From JANXLS01 sp038227045 (GTDB lineage: Bacteria; Planctomycetota; SZUA-567; H5-PLA8): a stretch of DNA of 32,469 nucleotides. The notes below the pieces were generated by a model. That model was given only the letters and a program-made list of their open reading frames with translations. It was not told the DNA's origin and searched no databases. Every line of letters starts with the position of its first letter. The first letter of the stretch is position 1. The stretch lies in assembly GCA_038227045.1 (NCBI GenBank), contig JBBRQD010000064.1, positions 1 to 32,469 of the forward strand, in the 5' to 3' direction. Below, in pieces: positions 1 through 6,675 of the stretch. The translations under genes were made by a program, and so were the position numbers.

Positions 1-2
1 AA

Positions 3-128
3 GCGCTTCATGCAGCGTGCCGGGAGTTTCTGGCCCGCGTCAATCAAGCCCCGCTGGCCATGGTCGAGCGCCTTTGGCCGCGCTGGGAACTCGATCCCGA
101 AGAGGAAAAACTACGGGTTTCTGCTTAG
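3..128 (+). CDS. Transposase-like protein, C-terminal fragment (cut by window edge)
   Basis: An open frame runs in from the left edge and stops at TAG 126-128, giving 41 residues that begin ALHAACREFLARVN and end LDPEEEKLRVSA. I read it as the C-terminus of a DDE transposase, most like the tail that follows the DDE_3 domain in IS630-type enzymes, but the catalytic part lies outside the window. The best support is internal: the right edge (32340-32469, minus strand) encodes a clearly related tail with the shared core RLWPR-x-ELDPEEEKLR. Two divergent copies of one tail at separate loci fit a mobile-element family. The family assignment is tentative; the frame itself is well supported by that homology. 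Another frame is open across the same bases but shows no such similarity. Confidence 0.6.
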   Translation, partial: ALHAACREFLARVNQAPLAMVERLWPRWELDPEEEKLRVSA

Positions 129-129
129 A

Positions 130-495
130 TTGAGTTTAGTGGTGGCGCCCGGTCTCGATAGCTTTGGAAGTGGGTCAGGCGCAAATGACGCCGAATGTAC
201 CTCCACCAACTTTTGGAAGTGGACCGCGAAACAAGGCGAATTTAAAGTAAAAGCTGAATGGAATCGCTGCACTGGCCGCGTTTCAATTGGCAAACAAACC
301 TTCGACTATGCGCAAGGAAATGCGTTCGTCATTGTTCGGCTATTATCCGGCGAATTGACTGCGCAACAATGCGGACCGTTTGCCCCAACTATGCAAAAAA
401 ACGATGTCTTGAAGCACATGAAGGATTCACTGCCAGAGGAATCACCTGCAAAAAAGGTCAATGTGATTCAATGGTCTGACCAACCAAAGCCCTGA
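130..495 (+). CDS. Hypothetical protein, probably missing its 5' end
   Basis: This open frame of about 120 residues begins at the element end and stops at TGA 493-495. I do not recognise the family. The believable part starts around residue 20 (NDAECTSTNFWKW) and reads as a small soluble or exported domain with two or three cysteines. There is no signal peptide, no good ribosome-binding site and no ATG before the conserved-looking part; TTG 130 is only the first possible start after the transposase stop. The composition is more A/T-rich than the genes to the right. The simplest reading is a gene whose 5' end was removed or replaced when the upstream element inserted. It may be untranslated. 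Confidence 0.4.
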   Translation: MSLVVAPGLDSFGSGSGANDAECTSTNFWKWTAKQGEFKVKAEWNRCTGRVSIGKQTFDYAQGNAFVIVRLLSGELTAQQCGPFAPTMQKNDVLKHMKDSLPEESPAKKVNVIQWSDQPKP

Positions 496-596
496 TAAGC
501 CATTTGAGAGCGTGACAACAAGTTCCAATCCGCTTCTTGGCGGGGCACGGTGTATACAAATCGTATCGAAAACTCACTCATTCCAAAGGAACCGTA

Positions 597-1481
597 ATGA
601 AACACCTCGCATTTTTGTTCTGTGTCCTGGCCCTTTCGGCTGCAACCGGAACGGCTCGGGCTGAAGATTCGAAGCGCGACGATTCCGCTTCTGAAAAGCT
701 TGGCATCAAGCTCTCGTTGCAGTGCTACACGTATCGCGCGATCAGCTTTTTTGAGACGGTTGACAAGGCCGCCGCCATGGGGATCAAGTATCTTGAGATT
801 TATCCCGGCCAGAAGCTTTCGCCGGCTTCGACCGCGAAAGTTGATTCAAAGCTGACCGAATCCGCGATAGAAGACATCAAGAAAAAGCTGGCCGATGCTG
901 GCGGTTTGAAGCTGGTTGCGTTTGGGGTCACGGGCATTCCGGGGGACGAAAAAGGCGCCCGCGAAATGTTCGAATGGGCCAAGAAGATGGGTATCGAGGT
1001 GCTCGTGACGGAAGTGATGCCCACCGAAATGCACGACAAGCTTTGCACCGAATTCAACATCAAGATGGCGCTTCACAATCATCCGCAGAGCTGGCCTCCT
1101 GAGAAGGTGTTGAGCGCCACCAAGGATCGCTGCAAACTGATCGGTTCGTGCTCGGATACGGGCCACTGGATGCGCCGCGGCTGGGTTCCGGTCGAACAAT
1201 TCAAGAAACTCGAAGGCCGCGTGTTGCACAGCCATTTCAAGGACTTGAACGATTTTGGACCGCTCGAATTGAAGCCCGGCGAGAAGAATCCGGGGCAGCA
1301 CGACATGCCCTGGGGCACCGGCAAAGGCGACGCCGCCGGCATGTTGGCGGAACTCAAGCGCCAGAACTACAAGGGCTACACGTCGATCGAATACGAGACC
1401 GGCAGCGTGAAGGAACTCGATGAGAACCTGCCGAAGTGCATCGCGTTCTATGACAAGACGCTGACCGAATTGGCGAAGTAG
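597..1481 (+). CDS. Exported sugar phosphate isomerase/epimerase-like TIM-barrel protein
   Basis: A 294-residue protein with a Sec signal peptide (MKHLAFLFCVLALSAATGTARA, cleavage near residue 22), then an AP-endonuclease-2/xylose-isomerase-like TIM barrel. Family hallmarks are the opening strand LQCYTYRAISFFETVDKAAAMG with LEIYPG, then HNHPQSW, SDTGHW, HSHFKDL and the closing SIEYETG. These supply the Glu/Asp/His residues that bind the divalent metal in this superfamily. The start at 597 is chosen because AAAGGA lies just upstream and the signal peptide begins there; the frame is open further upstream without a better site. Secreted members are abundant in Planctomycetota and Verrucomicrobiota and are usually linked to carbohydrate turnover. 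The substrate cannot be told from sequence. A terminator follows at 1563-1592. Confidence 0.88.
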   Translation: MKHLAFLFCVLALSAATGTARAEDSKRDDSASEKLGIKLSLQCYTYRAISFFETVDKAAAMGIKYLEIYPGQKLSPASTAKVDSKLTESAIEDIKKKLADAGGLKLVAFGVTGIPGDEKGAREMFEWAKKMGIEVLVTEVMPTEMHDKLCTEFNIKMALHNHPQSWPPEKVLSATKDRCKLIGSCSDTGHWMRRGWVPVEQFKKLEGRVLHSHFKDLNDFGPLELKPGEKNPGQHDMPWGTGKGDAAGMLAELKRQNYKGYTSIEYETGSVKELDENLPKCIAFYDKTLTELAK

Positions 1482-1489
1482 AATAGCAG

Positions 1490-1554
1490 GGCGGATTTCT
1501 AATCCGCCGAATTCTTTGAATTCAGGTTATATTGGGCGGATTGGAAATCCGCCC
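1490..1554. repeat. Paired palindromes with GGCGGATT arms
   Basis: Two closely related hairpins sit side by side downstream of the isomerase-like gene. The first has 8-bp arms (1490-1497 and 1501-1508) around TCT. The second has 9-bp arms GGGCGGATT / AATCCGCCC (1534-1542 and 1546-1554) around GGA. Between them is a further small palindrome, GAATTC-TTT-GAATTC (1509-1523). The related arms and tail-to-tail layout resemble REP-type dispersed palindromes. I infer a dispersed family, since only these copies are in view. Confidence 0.65.
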
Positions 1555-1562
1555 TACGGAAT

Positions 1563-1592
1563 TCCCGGCGGGGAAACTCGCCGGGATTTTTT
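1563..1592 (+). terminator. Rho-independent terminator
   Basis: A perfect 8-bp GC-rich stem, TCCCGGCG (1563-1570) and CGCCGGGA (1579-1586), with an 8-nt loop, is followed directly by six T residues (1587-1592). It ends transcription of the isomerase-like gene after the preceding palindromes. Confidence 0.85.
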
Positions 1593-1650
1593 ATGTCCCG
1601 GATTTTTTGAAATATATCGGGCTCGTCTTCTTAATGAATGCGTGAACCGG

Positions 1651-1678
1651 TTGACGATTTCTCAGTCGAATTTAAAGT
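1651..1678 (+). promoter_or_regulatory. Candidate sigma-70 promoter for the LolA-like gene
   Basis: TTGACG (1651-1656), 16 bp, then TAAAGT (1673-1678). The -35 box is strong and the -10 box is moderate. A small perfect hairpin, GCCGTT-ATGT-AACGGC (1680-1695), lies at or just after the expected transcription start. Candidate only. Confidence 0.4.
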
Positions 1679-1764
1679 GGCCGTTATGTAACGGCTGCAC
1701 GGCAAAAGACTCCGCGCATTTTGCCGTGTGTCGATCCACACGCGCGGGCAGGAGATTTTAAAAG

Positions 1765-2499
1765 ATGGGCACAGTCACACGCAGTATTCGTCTGGCATGC
1801 GTTCTGATCGTCGTTGCGATGCTGGGGCACAGCGCCGCGGTGCGTGCTGAGACGCTCGCCGACGTCGAGAAATTCATTGGCGACAAATGGGACAAGCTCA
1901 AGTCCGCATCCTACGACATGGAAATGTCGTCGAACAACGAAGGCCAGGGCTATTCCATGAAAATGACCTCGGCCGGCAAGAGTGAAGTGATGCGCGATGG
2001 CGACAAGGTCAAGATCCACATGGATACGAAAACGACGAACGACATGGTTGCGGCCGGCAATTCGACCAAAACCGAGATGCTCAGCACCATGGTTGTCGAT
2101 GGCGAATTTGCCTACACCATGATGGACAACAGCGGGCAGAAGTCGGTCATGAAAACGAAAGCTCAGTCGTTTTCGGATGGCGCCGGCGGAAAAGGCTTCT
2201 TGAAAATGCTCAAAGAGCACGGCGAGCTTGCGCTGCTGCCGGACGAAACCGTCGATGGCAAAGCCACGTACGTTATCGAAGGCAAAGCGAAGGGCGCCGC
2301 CGCGGGTGGACAGAATTCCAAGTACTATTTCAGCAAGGAAAACGGGATGGTCATCCAATCGGTTTCCGGCTCGGCGGATGGCAAGGCGAAGACGATCATG
2401 AAGATCACCAACATCAAGATCGATCCGGCGATTGCCGCCGATCGCTTTACGTTCACGGCCCCGGCCGGGGTTCAGGTCACGGATATGACCAAGCAGTAA
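1765..2499 (+). CDS. Exported LolA-like / outer-membrane lipoprotein-sorting-type protein
   Basis: A 244-residue protein with a signal peptide (cleavage after AAVRA, about residue 28). The mature part is a beta-rich LolA/LolB-like domain: an opening helix (DVEKFIGDKWDKLKSASYDMEM), a strand-rich half-barrel with regular Lys/Asp turns, and the closing DPAIAADRFTFTAPAGVQVTDM. This closing matches the common LolA-superfamily ending in which the predicted strand carries F-x-F-x-x-P. The start at 1765 has AGGAG about 10 nt upstream. The gene stands alone between two terminators, so it is probably monocistronic. Proteins of this fold carry lipids or lipoproteins across the periplasm. True LolA function is uncertain because many single-gene paralogs in these phyla are uncharacterised. 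Confidence 0.65.
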   Translation: MGTVTRSIRLACVLIVVAMLGHSAAVRAETLADVEKFIGDKWDKLKSASYDMEMSSNNEGQGYSMKMTSAGKSEVMRDGDKVKIHMDTKTTNDMVAAGNSTKTEMLSTMVVDGEFAYTMMDNSGQKSVMKTKAQSFSDGAGGKGFLKMLKEHGELALLPDETVDGKATYVIEGKAKGAAAGGQNSKYYFSKENGMVIQSVSGSADGKAKTIMKITNIKIDPAIAADRFTFTAPAGVQVTDMTKQ

Positions 2500-2502
2500 A
2501 GC

Positions 2503-2534
2503 AGACAGGAAGAAGGGGAGACCGGAAGACAGGG
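2503..2534. repeat. Short-period purine-rich array (AGACAGG-like heptads)
   Basis: Directly after the stop of the LolA-like gene lie four to five roughly 7-bp units related to AGACAGG / GGAGACC, on one strand. The last unit runs into the left arm of the terminator. The period is imperfect. It is grouped with the other heptad arrays of this window by layout, not by sequence. Confidence 0.45.
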
Positions 2535-2560
2535 AGCGATTACGATCGCTCCCTGTTTTT
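2529..2560 (+). terminator. Rho-independent terminator
   Basis: A perfect 12-bp stem (2529-2540 with 2545-2556), core AGGGAGCGAT / ATCGCTCCCT, with the 4-nt loop TACG, is followed by a T run to 2560. It is strong and lies downstream of the LolA-like gene. Confidence 0.9.
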
Positions 2561-2659
2561 CATTTCAAAGTGTCTCGACTTTCTGTTCCGTTGGCCTGAA
2601 TTGGTGTAGAATGCGGCGAGTATTTTTCATTCTCACCAGGTATAAAGGCTCTCCAGTTC

Positions 2660-3622
2660 ATGAAACTCATTCACATCGCTCGGGTTTTGTTCGCGGGATT
2701 TATCATGGCTTGCGCCGTTTCAAACACTCGCGCCGGGGAACCCGCGGCGGCCGACTGGAAACTGGTGTGGAGCGACGAATTCGACGGGACGGAGATCGAC
2801 AAGACCAAATGGGATTTCGAACACGGCACCGGTTCCTATGGTCCCGATGGAACGTGGCTTGCCGGATTTGGCAACAACGAACTTCAGTTTTACACCAAGC
2901 GCCCGGAGAATGTGTACGTCAAGGACGGGATGCTTCACATCCGCGCGACTAAGGAACAATATAAAGGAGCCGGTTACACGTCGGCTCGCATGAAGACGCG
3001 CAAGGGCGACAAGAGCGCGTTATTCAACAAGCTGTACGGGCGCTTCGAATTCCGCGCGAAGTTGCCGCTGGGCAAGGGACTCTGGCCCGCGATCTGGATG
3101 CTGCCTCAAGAGGAAAAATTCGGCGGCTGGGCCGCGTCGGGCGAGATCGACATCCTGGAAGCGCGCGGACAGGAGCCGAACAAAGTGCTGGGCACGCTGC
3201 ATTATGGATCGAGCTGGCCGGCCAACGTCCACACGGGCAAGGACTATATTTTTCCGGCGAATGGGACCATCGCCGATTTCCACATTTACTCGGTGGAATG
3301 GGAACCGGGCGAAATTCGCTGGGCCGTGGACGGAACTGTTTATCAGACTCAGAATTTCTGGTGGAGCAGCAGCGAAAAGGATGGGCCCAAGGGCGTCAAT
3401 CCGGCTGACGAATCCGAATTGAATCCGTGGCCCGCGCCGTTCGATCACCCGTACCACATTATATTGAATCTCGCCGTTGGAGGACAATTCCTCGGCAACC
3501 CGGACAAGAGCACCGTTTTTCCCGCCGAGATGATCGTCGATTATGTCCGCGTGTATGACAAGCCGGGCGGATACGGCGCGCCTAAGCCGCGCAGCGATGG
3601 GGCACTGCCGTTTAAGAAGTAG
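2660..3622 (+). CDS. Secreted glycoside hydrolase family 16 (beta-glucanase/laminarinase-like)
   Basis: A 320-residue protein with a signal peptide (MKLIHIARVLFAGFIMACAVSNTRA, cleavage near 25) followed by a complete GH16 jelly-roll domain. The catalytic motif E-x-D-x-x-E is present as EIDILE with Glu162, Asp164 and Glu167: nucleophile, helper and acid/base in this family. Other hallmarks are WSDEFDG near the start, GRFEFRAKLP, GLWPAIWMLP, HIYSVEWEPGEIRWAVDG, HIILNLAVGG and the closing VDYVRVYDK. Members cleave beta-1,3 or mixed-linkage glucans, agarose or carrageenan. The lack of the extra loop in EIDILE and the overall layout suit laminarinase/lichenase-type activity, but the substrate is inferred. 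There is no carbohydrate-binding module. It converges on the kinase-like gene 40 bp away. Confidence 0.93.
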   Translation: MKLIHIARVLFAGFIMACAVSNTRAGEPAAADWKLVWSDEFDGTEIDKTKWDFEHGTGSYGPDGTWLAGFGNNELQFYTKRPENVYVKDGMLHIRATKEQYKGAGYTSARMKTRKGDKSALFNKLYGRFEFRAKLPLGKGLWPAIWMLPQEEKFGGWAASGEIDILEARGQEPNKVLGTLHYGSSWPANVHTGKDYIFPANGTIADFHIYSVEWEPGEIRWAVDGTVYQTQNFWWSSSEKDGPKGVNPADESELNPWPAPFDHPYHIILNLAVGGQFLGNPDKSTVFPAEMIVDYVRVYDKPGGYGAPKPRSDGALPFKK

Positions 3623-3662
3623 CACCATGCCGTGACTGCCGCTTTACCGCTGCGTAATTTCA

Positions 3663-4964
3663 TCACGATCTTTTTTTGAGGGGTCTTCGCGCGATTTTTT
3701 GCGGCGCCTTGGGATGATGCGGATGCGCTGCTATTGGTGCGGAGAACGTCACTTTTTTCAGCGCTTCGACCACTTCTCCGGGGTTTTGAAAGCGCTGGGC
3801 CGGATCGCGCAGCATCATTCGCGTCATGATTTTTGAAAGTTCAGCGGGCAGACTGGAATTAAACTGCTGCGGGTTGGGGGCCGGAACCTGCAAGCGGCGC
3901 ATCATGACTTCCTTTTGCGTGCCGCCATCGTCGAACGGCCGTTCGCCGGTCACCGCCTGGAAGAGGCAGCAGCCCAGCGAGTAAATATCCGTGCGCGTGT
4001 CTCCGGCCCTTCCGAGCGCCTGTTCGGGGGCGACGTAATACGCGTTTTCTCCGGTCAAAAAGCGCGTCTGTTCGTCCTTGACCAGGCCCAAGTCTGCGAG
4101 CTTCGCGTGCCCTTCTGACGTCACCATCACCGCATTTGGCCGGATTTCACGATGAATAATTCCAGCTCGGAAGCCATAGTCCAGCGCCGACGCCGCTTGC
4201 GAAAAAATGTGGACCGCACGCTTGACATCCATGCGCCCTTCGCTGCATTCGTCCATTAATTCGTCCAGCCGCTGGCCATCGACGTATTCCATCGAATAAT
4301 AATACAGCGACCCGCTTTTGCCGACTTCGTGCATGCGCACGAGGTTGGGATGGTTGAGCCGTCCGGCGTTGCGCGCTTCCGCCAGAAATTCTTCGACGAA
4401 CTTCAAGTCCTTCGTCCGTTCGGGCGGCAGCACTTTCAGCGCGACTTCGCGATCCATCGACAACTGCATCGCTTTATAGACGATGCCCATCGCGCCTTCG
4501 CCGACAACCGATTCGATTTTGTAGCCTTTGATCTCGAGCAGTTCCTTCGACAGCACCAGCGCGCCCATGCCTTCCAAAATCGCGCTTTCCGTATCGCGCA
4601 ATGGCGGGCGTTTGGCAATCGGCTTCGGCGATTTCGGCACCGGCAAAGGCGGCGCAGCGAGTGCCGAAACGCGGGAGGCTTTTGGGGCGGCGCGCTTGGC
4701 TGGAGCGGAGGCGGTGGGCGCGGGCCGTGCAGGCGCGGGCAGCGGTTCACCGGCGTGAATGTGGCGGAGAATCTGTTCGCCTTGCTCGCGTCCGAGCCAG
4801 CATTTGCTGACGAGAATGCGGGCAATCGACGGCACTTCGCCACCGCGTGTTTGATAGCGCAGGGAGAGTTCCATCGCCGCACGAGCCTGCTCGGGTTGAA
4901 TCCAACCCTGCTTCACCGCCAGTTGCGAAAATCGGAGTTGATCCTCCGGTATATTCGTCGCCAT
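3663..4964 (-). CDS. Ser/Thr protein-kinase-fold protein with HRD replaced by HRE
   Basis: A 433-residue protein. Residues about 8-70 form a helical module with two similar halves (FSQLAVKQGWIQPEQA and IARILVSKCWLGREQG), like the small helical repeats found at the front of many planctomycete kinases. Residues 74-125 are a Pro/Ala/Lys linker. Residues 149-418 are the kinase fold: glycine loop GEGAMG (155-160), VALK Lys177, helix-C Glu196, metal-binding DLG Asp291 and APE. The catalytic loop reads HREIRPNAV where active kinases have HRDxKPxN: catalytic Asp is Glu273, and the following Lys and Asn are also changed. It may be a pseudokinase or a weak kinase. It has no transmembrane segment, so is probably cytoplasmic. 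ATG 4964 is chosen because a promoter covers the possible TTG start at 5054. Confidence 0.88.
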   Translation of the reverse strand: MATNIPEDQLRFSQLAVKQGWIQPEQARAAMELSLRYQTRGGEVPSIARILVSKCWLGREQGEQILRHIHAGEPLPAPARPAPTASAPAKRAAPKASRVSALAAPPLPVPKSPKPIAKRPPLRDTESAILEGMGALVLSKELLEIKGYKIESVVGEGAMGIVYKAMQLSMDREVALKVLPPERTKDLKFVEEFLAEARNAGRLNHPNLVRMHEVGKSGSLYYYSMEYVDGQRLDELMDECSEGRMDVKRAVHIFSQAASALDYGFRAGIIHREIRPNAVMVTSEGHAKLADLGLVKDEQTRFLTGENAYYVAPEQALGRAGDTRTDIYSLGCCLFQAVTGERPFDDGGTQKEVMMRRLQVPAPNPQQFNSSLPAELSKIMTRMMLRDPAQRFQNPGEVVEALKKVTFSAPIAAHPHHPKAPQKIARRPLKKRS

Positions 4965-5030
4965 TTGAACCAGAATGAGATGCGCGATTTGACTTCGACG
5001 CGTGCGATTCGCACACGCTACACTGCTGCG

Positions 5031-5058
5031 ATTATACAATGCCGGTTTGAGCAATCAA
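5031..5058 (-). promoter_or_regulatory. Sigma-70 promoter for the kinase-like gene
   Basis: On the minus strand TTGATT (5058-5053) is followed after 16 bp by a perfect TATAAT (5036-5031). The expected transcription start is near 5024, about 60 nt before ATG 4964. It lies just after the nuoN stop, so the kinase-like gene can be transcribed independently of the nuo operon. It also makes any translation start upstream of about 5024 unlikely. Confidence 0.65.
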
Positions 5059-5071
5059 AAAACTAAAACGA

Positions 5072-6652
5072 CTATTTTCCCAGGGTTGCGAAGGCATGTT
5101 TGCAGGCGCTGATGAGGGGTTCCGAATACACGAACAACAGCAGCAGGGCGGCGCTTTTGCTGATCGCCAGAAAATTGTAGGCGAAGGGCGTTTTCTCGGT
5201 GGGTTCCGGGCCTTCGGCCGGGGCGTCGATGGCCACGGCTTTGGCGATGCGCATGTAATAATACAGGCTGACGACCGAGTTGACGCCGATCCACACGATC
5301 ATTCCATAGCGCGCGCGCTTGATGAGTTCGACGACAATGAACCACTTGCCCATGAATCCGGCGAACGGCGGCAGGCCGGTCAGACTGAATAGAAATATGC
5401 ACAGCGCCAGCGCCAGGACCGGTTCGCGCCGGATGGCGCCGCGCAGGTGCCGCAGATCGGTTCCGTCGAAAATGTTTTCCATCGCCACCAGCACGAGAAA
5501 CGCCCCGAAATTCATCAGGAAGTATGCGCCGAGATAAAACAAAATCGCCGCCGGACCGTAGAGCCTTTCAGCCTCCCCGCCCGGCCCTTTCAGCTCGCTC
5601 ATGACCGTCAAGCCCGCAAGCATGTATCCGGCATGCGCGATGGACGAATACGCCAGCATGCGCTTGGCGTTGGTTTGACCCAATGCGGCGAGGTTTCCGA
5701 TGCACATGGTCAGGACCGAAATTGTGGTGAGAATGGTTTCGAACTTGTCACGGTCGAGGCGCCACACGGCGGCACTATCGGCTGGAAAAATCGCGACGAC
5801 GAACCGGATCAGCGCGGCGAAACCGGCTGCTTTGGGCACGACGGAGAAGAATCCCGCGGCAGTTGTCGGCGAACCTTCGTACACATCCGGCGACCAATAA
5901 TGAAAAGGAGCCGCGGCGATTTTATAGAGGAATCCGGCGAAAATCATCGCCAGCACGGCTGCCAGTCCCGCGACGGGAACGTCCTTCATGGGGCTATCCG
6001 GCTTCGACCACGACGACAGCGCCGCCACGATGCCATGTCCGCCGTAAAGATTCAGCGTTCCCGTGAGACCGTACAGGTACGACATGCCATAGATCATGAT
6101 GCCCGAGGCCATCGCGCCGTAGATCACGTATTTGATGCCGGCTTCGGCGCTCTTGCGGTCGCGGCGCAGATATCCGGCCATCGCGTAACTGACGATCGAG
6201 AGCGATTCGAGCGAGAGATAGATCATCAACAGATTGGACGCCGAGCAGAGAAACATGCCGCCCGCGCATACGGCCAGCACCAGCAGGTAGAATTCTCCGT
6301 GGTTTTTGCCGTGCAATTCCTTGGCATGAAGCGCGACGATGAGTGCCGTCATCGTTCCCAGCAGCAAGATCGTTTTAAACGCCGTTCCGAACCAGTCGAA
6401 ATAAAACATTCCAGAGAAGGCGCTTTGGCTGTCGAGCTGATCACCATTGAAGAGATAATTTTGTTTGAGGTTGAGCCACAAGGCCATGGCCAAGCCGGCG
6501 ATGCACAGCCACCCGGTGCCCTGACGCTTGTGGTGCGACAGCGAGAAATCGAAGATCAACGCCATCAGAAACGTGGCGACGACCATGATTTCGGGCGCGA
6601 TCGTGCGGATCTCGCTGGTGTTGCGCTGTATCAGTTCGTAAAAATGTTCCAT
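5072..6652 (-). CDS. nuoN: NADH-quinone oxidoreductase subunit N
   Basis: A 526-residue multi-spanning subunit of the complex I membrane arm, an antiporter-like proton channel next to NuoK. Diagnostic parts are the Glu of YLSLESLSIVSYAMAG, the KxxxxPFH segment FLYKIAAAPFHYWSPDVYEGSPT with its channel Lys, the second Lys region SVVPKAAGFAALIR, and LAYSSIAHAGYMLAG. The C-terminal antiporter helices (TGLPPFAGFMGKWF) are present. Length is a little above typical NuoN (about 485) owing to extended loops, for example the charged KGPGGEAERLYGP and APAEGPEPTEKTP stretches. It is the last gene of the nuoJ-N cluster, 23 bp after nuoM. Confidence 0.96.
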   Translation of the reverse strand: MEHFYELIQRNTSEIRTIAPEIMVVATFLMALIFDFSLSHHKRQGTGWLCIAGLAMALWLNLKQNYLFNGDQLDSQSAFSGMFYFDWFGTAFKTILLLGTMTALIVALHAKELHGKNHGEFYLLVLAVCAGGMFLCSASNLLMIYLSLESLSIVSYAMAGYLRRDRKSAEAGIKYVIYGAMASGIMIYGMSYLYGLTGTLNLYGGHGIVAALSSWSKPDSPMKDVPVAGLAAVLAMIFAGFLYKIAAAPFHYWSPDVYEGSPTTAAGFFSVVPKAAGFAALIRFVVAIFPADSAAVWRLDRDKFETILTTISVLTMCIGNLAALGQTNAKRMLAYSSIAHAGYMLAGLTVMSELKGPGGEAERLYGPAAILFYLGAYFLMNFGAFLVLVAMENIFDGTDLRHLRGAIRREPVLALALCIFLFSLTGLPPFAGFMGKWFIVVELIKRARYGMIVWIGVNSVVSLYYYMRIAKAVAIDAPAEGPEPTEKTPFAYNFLAISKSAALLLLFVYSEPLISACKHAFATLGK

Positions 6653-6675
6653 CGCGTCTCGTGTCCGCCACTTTC

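Noticed and set aside
5031..5058. TTG 5054 as the start of the kinase-like gene
   Set aside because: A TTGATT-16-TATAAT promoter covers this segment, so the mRNA would begin downstream; ATG 4964 fits better.
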